NCBI GenBank assembly: GCA_905250125.1
Contig: CAJNOL010000190.1
Span: forward strand, 62,001-126,000
DNA length: 64,000 bases
Direction of reading: 5' to 3'
Source of the DNA: Rotaria sordida
Lineage: Eukaryota > Rotifera > Eurotatoria > Philodinida > Philodinidae
The translations under genes were made by a program, and so were the position numbers. Shown in pieces: positions 12,301-27,300 of this stretch. A model generated the notes under the pieces. It worked only from the letters and a program-made list of their open reading frames with translations, made no database searches and was not told where the DNA came from. The first letter of the stretch is position 1, and each line of letters begins with the position of its first letter.

Positions 12301-15300
12301 TCTAATAGTCCTTAGAATAGCCTGAAAGTTTCAGCCAAAACGAATGTCCTTTTCTAGAGATCTTGAATTTTCAAAGAAACTTGGTTTTTGCAACCTGTCT
12401 CTGAAAAGTGAGTACTTTTTGAAAATTCAATATCTCGGGAAATGAACATTCGTTTTGTCTGAAACTTTCAGGCAATTCTAAGAATCATTAGACTTATTTA
12501 TGGGCGAAATTTTAGGTCGAAATTCTTTAGCTCGATTGTTTCGGAGATCCTCCTTGCCACAGCCCCAAAAATTCAATAAAACGTCCATAACTCTTCATCA
12601 ATAAACCATGGACCCAAATTCTTTTAGTCTTTTCTTAGTCTCATAGAGATCTACCTCGTATCCATATTGTAGAATCGAACAGCGTTCGTAAGTTGGAAAC
12701 TTTTCCTCGTAAGTCAATGATGAAATAATCGGCTTGATGAGAGTTATGTTTTTTTTTTCTATAACAAAAATTAAGATTTTAATCATCATTGGTTTTATAC
12801 TTTAGAATGATGTTAATACTTGCGCAAGTACCCCTTGCTTAAATAATGGCGTTTGTATATCATTAATAAATGCCTATCAATGTCAATGTCCATTTGGTTT
12901 TCAAGGAACTAATTGTGAACAAACAATATCTCAACCATGTTCAAGTAGTCCTTGTTTGTAAGTTAATATGTTTTAGTGTAATTTTATTTTAATTATTATT
13001 AAATATTCATGTTTTTGATTTTTTTAGAAATAATGGTACATGTACAATTGTTTCATCTGCTGGTTTTCAATGTGCATGTTCATACGGTTATACAGGTCCA
13101 CGATGTGAATTAACAATAAATGCATGTGCATCAAATCCATGTCGTTTTGGTACATGTCAACAAATCTTACCAGGATTTTATTATTGTTTATGTTTACCTG
13201 GTTATACTGATTTTAATTGTCAAACAGATATAAATGAATGTAGAAGTACCCCTTGCTTAAATAATGGTATATGTATTGATATGATAAATGCTTTTAATTG
13301 TACTTGCCCGAATGGATATTCAGGTATACAATGTCAATATGGTGGTTATCAATGTAATTCTGGACCTTGCCTTAATAATGGTACATGTGTTATAACAAGT
13401 ACTGGTTATCAATGTCAATGTCTAGCTGGTCTAACAGGTAATCGTTGTGAAATAGATATAAATGAATGTACATCATCGCCATGTCAAAATGCTGGTATTT
13501 GTCTCCAACCATCATTGAATTCTTATCAATGTCTTTGCCCAACTGGTAAATGAAAGAAAAAAAACATATGATGCGTTCTGAGAGTTTTCCTGGAAACTCA
13601 ATTAAACATCGACAGAGGAGATATAGTAGATATTAGAGATATTGATTAACTAGTGTAGATAATCTTTAAATAATGCTTGACTTTTCATAACGATCCATTC
13701 TGATATATTCATGCAAATTATAGAAACTTCGAAAATCCTATTACATTCTTTTCTTGTACAACATTTATTTTTCACAACTGTAACTTCTTGTTAAAAAGAA
13801 CTTACAATCCAATTACTAAGTAACATCAAATAGAAAAATACAAAAAAAAAACATCTACACTAGATTAACTTTTGCCAATGATTATTGGGGAAAAAAAGAT
13901 TAGGACCACTCAATATCTCGACTTTTGTTATTAGATATATTTTCATCTTCTTCACGTGCTTTTTTAACTACTGTTTTACTTGAATGTCCTGACATAATTG
14001 AAAACTGGATGCAAATTTGATCTTTTTGTTGATGCCTTCTTAGTCTGACGAAAATCTCTCAATAAAACTAAGTTTCTTTTAAGAAACATGAGCCAATTAA
14101 ACTTGTCATCACCAAAATTTGTTCTACAGTCGCCAACACTGTTTTTCGATGATTGGAAAAGACGTTCAATCGTGGTGTTTGAAGCTGGTATTGCAAAGAT
14201 TCTCCCAGTTAGTGGAAATAACGTTGGGAAATAAATCCTGTAGTTTATGCCAAAAATCTAAAACGTCAATATCTTAAAAAATTTCCAAAGTCGGAGTCAA
14301 AATCTTAAAAAGTTTTCGGCGTCAGAGTCAAAGTCGGAGTTAAAAAAACATGGCTCCGCAGGTTTCTACCTATATCTCTTATATCTCCTCCATCGATGTT
14401 TAATTAAGTTTCTGGAGAAACTCTTCGAACGCATCGAATCAAAAACAAAGACTTCTACTGAACTTTGCTTTTCTGTATCATTTTTTACAAAAGGTTATTC
14501 TGGTACTAATTGTGAAATAATGCTTGATCCATGTTTATCTATTATTTGTTTAAATAATGGTACATGTATACGAACAAGTTCAACAACAGGTATTTGTTCA
14601 TGTTTATCTGGTTATAATGGTGTTGTTTGTCAAAATCAAATAAATAATTGTTTAAGTGCACCATGTCTTAATGGAACATGTATAACATTAGTTAATTCAT
14701 ACCAATGTTATTGTTTTCCGGGTTATACTGGTCAAAGATGTGATTCAACAATAAATTATTGTTCATCAAATCCATGCTTAAATAATGGTACATGTATAAA
14801 TCAAATAAATACATATGCATGTCAATGTTCATATGGTTTTCAAGGTACAACGTGTGCTATACGTATTCAAGCATGTCAATCATCCCCATGCTTAAATGGT
14901 GGTATATGCTATGATATTGGACCAGGTTTACTTAATTGTTCATGTCCAGCATCCTATCATGGATCATTTTGTCAATTAAGAGATTCATTTTGTACACAAA
15001 TGCCATGTCAAAATAATGGTAGTTGTATAGAAACATTAAATGGTTATCAATGTATATGTAGAGAAGGTTATGATGGTATCAATTGTACGAATATAATTCA
15101 ACCATGTTTATCAAAACCCTGTTTAAATAATGGTATATGTTCAAATTTAAATAATAGCCTTGGTTATCAATGTTTTTGTCCAATTGGTTATGGTGGTCTT
15201 CGTTGTGAATTAAATATAAATTGGTGTTCATCGAATCCATGTCAAAATCAAGGTACATGTGTTTCACAAACAACATCATTTATTTGTCTTTGTCCACCAA

Positions 15301-18300
15301 TATATACAGGTGTTGTTTGTCAAACATTAATTAATAATTGTTCATCATTAAACTGTGGAATTGGTATACCAGTTATAACAAATCCAAACAATTGTACATG
15401 TATTTGTTCAAGTGGTTATACAGGAAATTTATGTCAAACACCGATTAATTTATGTCAAACAACAATAGGAAATCTTTCATATTGTATTCGTGGAACATGT
15501 AATTATCTTGGACCAGGTTTAGCTAATTGTACATGTCCAATTAATTATAGTGGACTTCGTTGTGATACACGATTATCCGAAGGTGTATGTGCATCATGTC
15601 CTTGTTTATATGGACAATGTCGAATAATAGATCAAACAAATAGTTATATATGTGATTGTTATCAAGGTTATACTGGACAACGATGTGAAACATCAATAAA
15701 TTTATGTTTAACAACACCATGTGTTTATGGTCAATGTATATTAGATGCCATATATGGTTACCGTTGTATATGTTTACCTGGTGCAACTGGTCAAAATTGT
15801 TCTATATTAATAAATACATGTGCATCAAGACCCTGTCAAAATAATGGACTTTGTGTACAAGGACTTAATACATATCAATGTATTTGTTTACCTGGTTATG
15901 CTGGTATTAATTGTGAAATTCTAATTAATCAATGTACATCATTGATATGTCTAAATAATGGTACATGTATAAATCTTCCATCAACACCAAGTGCTATATG
16001 TCAATGTTTACCATTATTTACTGGTCTTCAATGTCAATATCCATATGCACCATGTACATCACAGCCATGTCAAAATTTAGGTTCATGTATTTCATTAAAT
16101 TCATCATCATATATATGTTTATGTCCAAGTGGATTTACGGGTACAAATTGTGAAATAAGTCTTCATGTATGTTCAAGTCGTCCATGCTTAAATGGAGGTA
16201 CATGTATAGAGCCAACATCAAATTATTATATATGTCAATGTCCATGGCCATTTTATGGTGTTAATTGTCAATTAGCATGTGATCCTTGTTCAAGTTATCC
16301 ATGTCGTGGACCATTATCACAATGTATATCATCACCTATTTATTATAATTATACATGTGTATGTGCACCTGGTTTTAATGGTACAACATGTTCAATACCA
16401 TATGATCCATGTATATCAAATCCATGTAGAAATATGGGTACATGTATACGAACTGGTCCTTTAACATATTCATGTGCTTGTCCAGCAGGTTATAATGGAA
16501 GTTATTGTGAAATACAAATTAATCCTTGTTCATATTATTCATGTGGAAATGGTACATCCATGATAACATCTCCAATAAATTGTCAATGTCAATGTCCATA
16601 TCCATATTATGGTACATTATGTCAAATAAATGTTTGTCAAGCAAATCCATGTTTAATTGGTAATTGTATTGCTAATGGAAATTATTCTTATATATGTAAT
16701 TGTCCAGTTGGATTTCAATATATAATGGGAGTGTATGTTAAATTTAAAATAAATTTTAATGAAGTTAATTAGATTTATTTGTTTTCTATTTGTAGATGTG
16801 TTGATATAAATGAATGTACAACAATTCCAGGTATTTGTGCAAATAATGGTAGATGTTTAAATTCTTATGGATCATATTTATGTTTTTGTAATTCGGGTTT
16901 TTATGGAACAAATTGTGAAATTTATGAACCATGTCGATCATTACCCTGTATCAATAATGGTACTTGTGTATCAACAGGAAATTATCCATATTGGACATGT
17001 ATTTGTCCAATATTATATACTGGTAAGTATAGTTGATAATAAATTCTAAAAAACAAAAAAAAAAAATTTCAATTAATTTTTATATAAGGTTCTCGTTGTG
17101 AAATAATATTTCTTGGTTGTTCATCAAATCCATGTCGAACAGGAACTTGTATAAGTCTTCCAAATGGTAGTTATCAATGTTTATGTCCATCATTAATGAC
17201 AGGTATTAATTGTGATATACCATTATTACCATGTTCTTCGAATCCATGTTTAAATAATGCAACTTGTTTCACATTATCATTAACAAATTATACATGTATA
17301 TGTCCACCATTGTATACAGGTTTACAATGTTCTATACAAATACTTATTTGTTCAAGTAATCCTTGTCAAGGAAATTCAACTTGTATTGTTAATCCATTGA
17401 CAGGTGTACAGACTTGTCAATGTCCACCTGAACGTTATGGTGTTTAGTAAGTAAAAACAAAAATATATTTTATTTTTCGTGATAATTTAGATAATTAAAA
17501 AAAGTTTTTTTTTTCAATCAGATTTTGAAAGATTAAGAAACATTACAAGTTGAAGTTTTCATTTCTATTAAAAAGTTTTTCGAGTTAATTTACAAAAACT
17601 GTTAGTGCAATCTCTACGAGATTAAAATGTAAAACAAGAGTTATCTACAATGTCTATCGCAGTCGATGACAGAAGGGGAAGGAAGAATACATCTGCCTTT
17701 TAGCTAGCTTACGGTTTGAGGTGTTGCTTACAAGGAAACTTCTTCAGGTATTCCTTTTCAATATTTAACTAAAGTAACAAATTTTCCATATGTCTATTTT
17801 CTGAATTCCAAGTTTTCAGAAAACTCGTATTTTCGAAAAACCTGGTGTTCAGTAAGTAGACATTGAAAGTTCGTTACCTGAAAATCATTCCATAGCTGGT
17901 GGTACCGAGTTTTAAATACAGTACCTTTTTAATACATGTCAAACAATGTAGCCATTCAACCATAGCAGCCGAAGGGATAGGATATCTGTGGGGAGAATAT
18001 AAAGTTCTACCCCTATACTTCAACATTCTTTTTAGATCGTGTTTCACAAAAATCAAATATTTATGCAAAATTAAGAATAGAATTTTATTATAATTGAATT
18101 GTTTTTTTTTGTTAGTTGTGAAATTCTATCCCCTTGTGGTTCAAATCCCTGTATACGAGGTACATGTCAAAATAGAAATTCAACTTCATTTCAATGTGCA
18201 TGTGAACCTGGTTTTACTGGTAAAGAATTTCTTTTAATTTAATTATTTATTTGGTTTATTTATATTTAGGTAATGCATGTGAAATACCATTTGATGTTTG

Positions 18301-21300
18301 TACTTCAAATCCATGTAAATATAAAAGAATAATGAAATTTTCAATAGATTCATTTGATTATTTTAGGTATGAATGGTGGAACTTGTAGGAATTTAGGTGA
18401 TGGATTTTATACTTGTACATGTCCAGTAGGATTTACAGGTAATAAAATTATTTTTCTAAGACATTATTTAAAATCTTTCTTTCTTTTTTGTCTTTTGAAA
18501 ATCAAACATTTTTTTGCTTTAGGTTCCAATTGTGAAATTCCACTTTGTGTAACAGGTAATTGCTTTAATGGTGGTACTTGTTTGATTCAAAATAATACTT
18601 TACGTTGTCAATGTCCATGTGGATTTACTGGTAAGAAATTTCAAATTTTCTTTTTTTTTGTTTTGTTTATTTATTAAAAAATTATGATTAATTTTAATAA
18701 AGGATCCCGATGTGAAACTCCATTAGATATATGTTCATTAACATTATGTCAAAATAATGGTACACGTATTGTGAATATTACAGGATGTCAATGTACATGT
18801 TTATGTTCATCAACATTTACTGGAAATCTTTGTCAATTACCAATAATACCAGTTAATAGAACTTATCCAGGACAAATTATTATTCCTATTGATCGACCAG
18901 GAGGTATTTATAATAAACCAAAAAAACAAAACATTCAATTAAATATTTTTTTGTGAAAAATATGATTTTTAGGTTCATCATGGGAAATTATTTNNNNNNN
19001 NNNTAGTAATATTTAAGAGTTTTTTATATTATGAATTTCTTACATAATCATAAGCAAAAAACCAATATGAAAAGAAATCATTATATTCGAAATTATATTT
19101 TCTATAGGAATGAATGCTTCATTCTATTTCATTTGATACATTTTTTTTTTCTTAACGAAAACTACTGGATTGTAAGTTGTCAATCACGTTAATTCGGAAT
19201 ATGAGCATAAGAAGTCTTCTTACGTTAGTTTTCTAGATTAATAAACTTTTTTTAAAATCTTTTGTTTTGGTCCGTCCACGTTATGAAGCATATCCAATTG
19301 CTTATAAAACAATAATTTTCGTCTTACATCAATTTGTTTGGAGAAAAAGATAATCATTTACATTCACGTAGTACATACATACTAACATTTCAATGTGCTA
19401 CCTTGTGGTATCGAGTACTGTCTAGCGGTAGATTCAATATCCTGATATCTTCTTTACGACTGATATTATCTGTAGCTCTGGATAGAAGACTGGCTTGACG
19501 CAAAGTTCTTGCACTCAGTTGCTGGAATCCTTCATGCATACTAGCTGATCACAAGAGCAGGTGCATGTCACAACGCAGACAGCCTGCTATTAGACAAGCG
19601 ATCCGAGATAAATAGCCGTTAGTAACTTGTCCAAAATCATTCCATGGCTGCTGGCACTGAAATTTTACATAATATCCTGTAGATATATGTTGAATAACGT
19701 CGCCGTTCAGCCATGGCGGCTACATTTCAATGTAAAAGAATAAAAAGTTCATATTATTTTATTTAAAGTCAATTTATGCATAGTGAAAAAAAGATTTTGT
19801 AGAAAAGTTTATTAGTCTGATTAAATTAAAAACAATCGATTAGTTAAAATAACTTTCTCATTAGACATATAATAGTACAGTTAACTGCCGGAAATGTTCG
19901 TCGCAGCTAAAAAATTGTCGCGATGATGATCTTTATTAACAGCTATGATTAATATACGAAATATTTATTGAAAATCATATTCTATCTAAATACTTTCATA
20001 CAGAATAGATAATCATCATATAAATAAACGTTTTTGCATTTGATATTATTATTTTAGCATGTAATTCACCATTTACAATTGTAAGTCCAACATCATTTTA
20101 TCCATATTGTTATCAAATGAATCAACAATCATCACTTGTTACTCAATTAAATGCTATACAAGATTGTAGTGATAAATCAGCACAACTTGTTTGGTTTCAA
20201 TCTATTGATGAAATACAACAACAATTAATTCCAGCATTATTTGTTCGAGGTTTAACTCGAGGTTTGTTTGGTTTTTTTTGCATTAATGTTGAATTAACAA
20301 AAAAAAACAACTTCTATATGTTCGTTTTTTTAGATTTTTGGACAAGTGGAATATTTAATTCAATACTAAATCGATGGCAATGGTTATTATCAAATAATAA
20401 TACTCGTATTGATATTGATTCATCAATTTTAACACAATTTGGAATAAATCCCTTAGGTAAAAAATTTTTTAAAAAATTCAAAATATAATTTTTTTTTTCT
20501 TATTTAGGTGGTCAATCTCTTCATTATTCATTTGCAGAATTATCTAATCGACGTTTGATATCAAGTTCATCATCAGAAACTTATTCAACACTTTGTAAAA
20601 TATCTGCAACACGTTTTTTATTAAATAATCAAACACGTTCAATTGATTTGACATCACAACAATATGGTTTTCAAAATCAGTTAAGAAACATTTTCAAAAT
20701 TCATCTTCTTAATGTTTTTTCAAAATAATTTTATTTAGAACTCAAGTTATTTTTTATAAGTTTAATTATACAATTTTTTCAACAATTCCAACAAATACTC
20801 TTATACAACAGCCAACAGCTGCACAATATTCAACTATGTGTGGTGCTATGGGTAGTCCATCGACTCCTGTTGATCCATATATCATTGATATTTGTGGTTA
20901 TTTTCCTTCAATAAATGATGGAAATGTTCAATTATTAATGCAAACAATTTCTTCATATTATACATCTCATCGAATAACAATTTTATCAACTCGTATGTTA
21001 GAAAAAAAGAAAGATAAATTTTTCACTTTGAAAATTTAATTCTTTTATAGAAATTTATACTGCAATACCATTAAATGTTGAACATTATGTAACAATATCT
21101 GGCGATTTAATGACTCGAATACGTTTTATAATAACAAGTCCGTCATCGATTATTCTCGGATCAAATATTGAACCATTAGCATCAATTAATGATATACTTA
21201 ATACAATAAATTATCGAATTTATCAACAATGTATACCTTATATATCTTTAAATATTCTTTTACCATTAAAATTATGTATTCCATTTAATGAAATTTCATT

Positions 21301-24300
21301 ATGGACAAATTTAATTGCAAATGCAGTTTCAGCAGCGACAGGTAAATTTTTTACTTTTTTTTTGGTTTAATGGTACTACTTCCTCTTCTGTTCGATCGTT
21401 TCTGATTCTCGAAGAGGGTAAAACTAATCCGTCTGAAATTTTTTCTACAGATACAATTTCTAAAATAAGGAGACACATGTTCGAGAAACAATACTTTAAG
21501 TATGACTTTTCTGGAGAAATCTCTAGTTTTCCAAAGGACCATGTATGGCTAACTTTGTCTGATCAAACGGGAAAATTACCTCTGAGACATAGTCTAAGAT
21601 ATTTCCAAAAATAAAAAATCTTCAGTCCGATCGAACAAAATTAGTGGAAGGTCATCAGCAACCCAGGGTTTTCCCGAGAAATCCTGTTTAAAATTTTTTT
21701 TCTCGAACATTTGTCTCCTCATTTCAGATGCTCTACCTTTTCTAAAACTTTCAGGCATGTCAGCTGTATCGTCTTCGATAATCAGAAATAGTTGAAAAAG
21801 AGGGAGAAATACCCTGAAATTATAATAATTAATCTTTTTCTTTTTCGAAGGCCAATTAAGTGTAACTGTGATGCTTAAAGGTGTTCGACAAGGTGTTACA
21901 TCAACAGGGTAAATTTTTTTTTTGTTGTATTTTTCAACTAAATTTGCATATGATTTTCTATCTGAATTAGACAACCAGCCAATATTGCATATTTTTTAAT
22001 AACCATTAATGGTATGACATATAATCAAACAATCGATAGTAATTTAGCATCAAATCCAATATTGATTTCAACAATAACACAAACTAATAATCAATTATTA
22101 TGTTCAAATCAAACACAAATAGTTCCAATACAATATAGTATTCAAAATTTTTATGTTCCATGTCCTATACCACAAATGTAAGTTATGATAAGCTTTTTAT
22201 TGAATATATACAAGTATTGGATAATAATGATTAATTTTCAATTATTATGAGAAAGATGTACTCTCTTCCCCTGAGTCTTTACGGTCTTCGAGCATGTTCA
22301 GTAAGAGATTTGCAATGTTGATGTAAATACTGAAATATTGGCAGTGAGTGACCAACGCCATATCCACTGAAACACTGACTCAGTGATCAGTAAACTGAAT
22401 CTGCACATTTCTATATCCAGTAAGTCATCTACCAAAAAATACAACTGTATAACTCTATTATGGCTAAGACAAATTAAGTAAATCTCTTTGTAGTGATAGA
22501 GAATGTTTTCAAGTTTTTATGCTTAAAGTTTAAATTCATACATGTTCCCGAAAACTTGAGCTTTCAGACCTAATACAAACAAGATTTTTTGCATCGTCAT
22601 TTCTATCGTTTTTTTTTGTTATTCTAAACTTTTTATCATTCAGATTTTCTTCTTTTACTTTCTAAATTTTTGTATGACATTTTTGAAAATTCTAAAGTAA
22701 ATCATACATTTCTCCAAAGCAGTTCGTCCCTTACTTGTCAAAAAACTTTGATAATAAGTATACTAAGCAAATTGTCACAATACTAGAATTTCCACGGTTA
22801 CTAAACTCGAGACTAATTATCTCTAAATTTCCAAAAAAAGTATCACATAAATATTTACGTATTTTTTGTCCGAAATTTATAAACAGCTACGTATTAATCA
22901 ATGTTCTTAATTAACAAATGCAATACCTTTAATCTTTTTCTTTCATGTTGTACCATTATTTATATAAAAAAATTTTAATTTTTTTCTTCATTTATTTTTT
23001 GTATTTAGACTTCAAAGACAATTAAATAATGCATTACAACGAGCTGGAATTTACACTATTAATATGACAATATTCGGTGTTGAAGAAGCAGTTGATAATC
23101 TTGGGTAAAATTTATTGTAATTATTTTACTTAAATGAATGATTTTGTTTTAGACAAATTTATCGATTACCAAATATATATATTCAACATCAAAATGGAAC
23201 ATGGCTTGATAGTCCATTACAATTAAATAATCAATTATATCAAATCTTAATATCTGTTCAAATGCAACAATTAACAACTCGTGTTTATATTTTATCAAAA
23301 GCTTATTCATATTTTTATTTAAATTCATTAACAACAAATGATCGAGATTTTCTACAAAGATTAATTTTAACATTATATAATCAACAAAGTAATGAAAAAG
23401 AATAAAGTTTAATCATTTCAATTATAAATTTATTTATTTTTTCTATTTTAGGTTCTATAACAAGTAATAATGTAAAAATTTTATTGGAAGATCCATATTT
23501 AAATATAAGTTCATTAATAACAATTCAACGAGTTTATGCATTTATATTTTATAATGATCAAGAACTTGATGGAAGATATTTATCATCATTAGTTTTATCA
23601 CCATCACAATTTATGAGTCCTTTTTATATACAAACTCCATTGACTTATGTATCAAATTTAATACCAGCTAATGTTGTTAAACAACGTGATATACAAAAAA
23701 TAACATTTACTGGAAAAATTGGTCAAACATTAGCACAAACAGCATTAACTGATTATTGGCAAAATCCAATTAGACAAGGATTAACTAATACAAATGTTTA
23801 TATTATACAATTACAACAATATCTTATCTATTCAATAAAGTAATAGAACAAAAAATTGTTTTTATTTATTTATTCGAATTTCTTTTTTTTTTTGTTTTTA
23901 AGTCAATATTATACAACAATAACTTATATAGTAATAACATCAGATGGTTATACTATTCCAAGTGCATGTTTTAATCCAAGTTTACTTCAACCATTAAATG
24001 GTTTATGTGATGCACCGAATAATTATGTTGCACAAGTACCTTTTAGTTATACACCATCGTTTATTGATCTAAGAGGAAATTATTTAAAAGCTGATCTTGA
24101 TCAAGATAATTTTCAAACATTAATTACATCTGCATTACAAAGAACAGGAATTAGTAGTACAGGTAAATTAAGAAAATAAAATTAAAGTTTTTAAAACAAA
24201 TGTATAAATAAAATATAATTGTCGATAATTGATTTTATGTATTGGAAGTTAAGAATGTTGAATATATTTGTATCAAATTAAACGTTTCTCACCAGCAAAC

Positions 24301-27300
24301 TAACAACTTTAAAATATGAACTGTTGATGACTTGCACGTGCTGAGATATCCGAATTGTAAGGTATTCACAATATATGTAATGTAGAGCTCACCTGGTTTG
24401 GAAACGATCCATAAGGTAACAGCTAATTATGAATTAGTTAATATTATCTGAGAAGTGCGGAAAGTGTGTTAGTATCAGAATCCGGATCGGGTATCAAATT
24501 CGGACTAACAAAATTTCATTGAAATTAGAAGTATAGTTTGAATCCGCATTCAGAAATGTTGGATCCAATGAACTCTAATCTAATGTGCCAATAATTTAAA
24601 TAAAATGTTTTTGTTTGGTAGTTGAAACTACTATAACTTAACGAGCTCTATCCAATCATGACAAAAAGAGAAAGATACATCCTGCTGAAATTTTGAATTT
24701 TTTGGCGCATCACCTATACCATCAATATCTTAGGATTCGAATATCCAACTTTGTGCATGTCACAAACAGTTCATATGTTGAATTTCTTAGTTTGTCAGTG
24801 AGCTCTTTTATTTGATACAAAAATTTCAATATTCTTAAGTTCAAATACTCATCGTTTGATTGTTAGTTTAGATATTCTATGTTTTTTTTTGCTAATTTAG
24901 TTTCATCAATATTAATTGAACCACGTTTTGGTTTTGATATGTCATTAGTAACAAGAGTTTATTATATGGTTGTACCTAATCAAATCATTACACAAGAACA
25001 AATACAAGCTCAATTAAACGTATATTCTTTCTTGTACTATTTATTGTAATACATTTTCTTTAATAGTCTATCTTTTCAACAATGCAACCAATTAAATATG
25101 ATCTATATTCAAGTGGACAATTATCTATTGCACGTAGTGATGCTCATCAATATATAAGTAATGTTTCATTACCATTAACAACTTTAATTCGTCAAGATAT
25201 TGAAAATTATTTAACATCATTTAATCGACGTATGTAAACATTTATTTCTATTGTTCATTTATTTTATTTCTTTTCTTCTTTTTTTTTAGAATATGGAATT
25301 GCAAAAATTGTTTATGCGGAATCTCTCAATGCTAATCAAACTCGTTTTTATCTTGCGGTAAAAAAAAATTCAAAAAATTTTCTTGATTAAAAATTTCATT
25401 TGTTTTTTGAAGTTTCTCAATGGTACACAAGTATTAACTCGATGTGATTTTTTCTTATATTATCCCGGTGTAACAAATATTGCCAATGGAACAGGTGGAT
25501 TTTATAGTATATATCTTGAACGAAATGTTTTTGTTGGTCAACCCAATGCACTTGCTAATGGTCTAGCACAAATTTGGACGAATCAAAATTTAGGTGTTCC
25601 AGCAGGAGTTTTATTTGTTCAATTACAAAATCAAATCCAATATATTTGTTCTGGGGGGTAAGAAAAAAACAGATTTTTATAAATAAAAAAAAAAATAAAA
25701 TCAATTTTTTCGTTCTTAGACGAAAATCAGTAAGAGTTGATTATATTGTTCAAAGTCTATCAACAAATGTTGTTGTGAATAATTTAACTCCACCACCAAA
25801 TTCTGCATTTGAACAACTTTATGGACAATATGTTAATGTATAGTTTTAAAAAACAAATAATTTTTAATGAAATTTTTATTCTTTTTTTTTTATAGACAAG
25901 TCGTTGTATCTCTTATCAAGCACATTGGTTATATTTAATTGAACCACGTCCATCAAATGATTTAATTCGTTCTGCATTAGAAAATGCATGGCGTCAATCA
26001 AATAGTAAATTCATTTGTTTGATATTTTTTTAGTCTAATTTTTATTAACATTTTCATTTATCTAGATAATTTACAAATTAATATTTCACCGGAATTTTAT
26101 TTTGATTCATCATATTTAACTATTAATAAGTAACTATGATTTTTTTTAATTCAATTTTTAAGAAATTTTTTATTTTAGTCAAACATTAACACGTTTAACT
26201 TATACAATTAATTTAAATGGTTCCGATTTGTCTTCATTAATGGTTACACAACCATTACTAAATTCGATTTTATTATCAAATATTTATACAGGTATTCCAT
26301 ATAAGAAATTTTCTATTTATGTTGATGGAAATAAAATAAATTTAACAAGTCCAACAACATTATCAATGATAAATCAAGCATTAAGAACAAGTTGGTCATT
26401 AGCTAATAGTAATCTATTTTCAGCAAATGATGTTTCTATTCCATCAATTAATTCGGCTTTATTAAAGTAAATATATACAAAATTTTAGAAAAACAAAACA
26501 ATCTAAATAGTTCTCTATTAGTTTAAATGATTGAGAGGAGGCTATTTTGTACTAAAGTTTTATCCAATTGAAATTTATCTATAATAATTGATTAAAATGA
26601 TCAACTTCAATTGTAGAAGTTCAATTACTCTCATTTGAGATCTTTAATAGGCATCTTGTTTATAGAACTAGTTAATTTAAATCAAAGCTTTTTCCTGATC
26701 ATGAAGGACAATACAAACGTGTGAGTTTAGGAAAAATAAATTGACCTTTTTATTCTTAACAATTCTATAGAAATCAACGAGTCTGCAATACTCTAAAGAG
26801 TTCTGTGAAATTTTCGACGAAAAAATATGTAATTTAAGAAGCATATTTTCTTGAGTTCTACTCTCTGATTTTACACAATTTTATAAGTCATCATCGTTAT
26901 GTTGTTGAACAATATTTCAAAATAGATCAAACACTTGACTCTATTATATTTTTCCAAATATTCTAAGTTTCTGTAACTTCATCTTCAATGATTATTGTTA
27001 AGAAAATATTTTAACAATATAGAGAAATGCTTTCTAGAAGAGTATATAAGTTGAACAGTTTCTCTCAGTCTAAAACTTTGTTTTTCATAGTCATTTCCTC
27101 CTTTCGAAAAATATGCATAAACTAACAGAATATTCACTTGATATGGTTTTACTCAATGCCATACAGTACTGGTCAAAAGTATAAGACTAACGTATTTTTG
27201 ATCTTTTTTTCTACGATACATCAAGCATTTAATTCAAATCCAAGTTGTGTTTGAATAGCCAATCAAATTCTCTATTAAAGTTTCATAGATGAACCATATG

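Larger units (their letters stand above)
3406..18903 (+). other. Array of about 65 EGF-like repeats
   Basis: I count about 65 six-Cys EGF-like repeats, mostly of the form N/[14 protein letters not shown]...-YxCxC-xxGYTGxxC. The largest exon (14494-16732) alone carries about 19. Several are preceded by DINEC (for example near 8010, 13215, 13455 and 16805), the calcium-binding class. A few have lost or shifted cysteines (15330-15430, 16520-16620, 18730-18840). Short introns repeatedly cut in phase 1 at the G of the G-Y/F-T-G loop, typical of exon shuffling and tandem exon duplication. Confidence 0.92.

Noticed and set aside
15079..15786. Minus-strand frames opposite the EGF exons
   Set aside because: They mirror the Cys/Asn-rich EGF codons and are shadows of the plus-strand gene.
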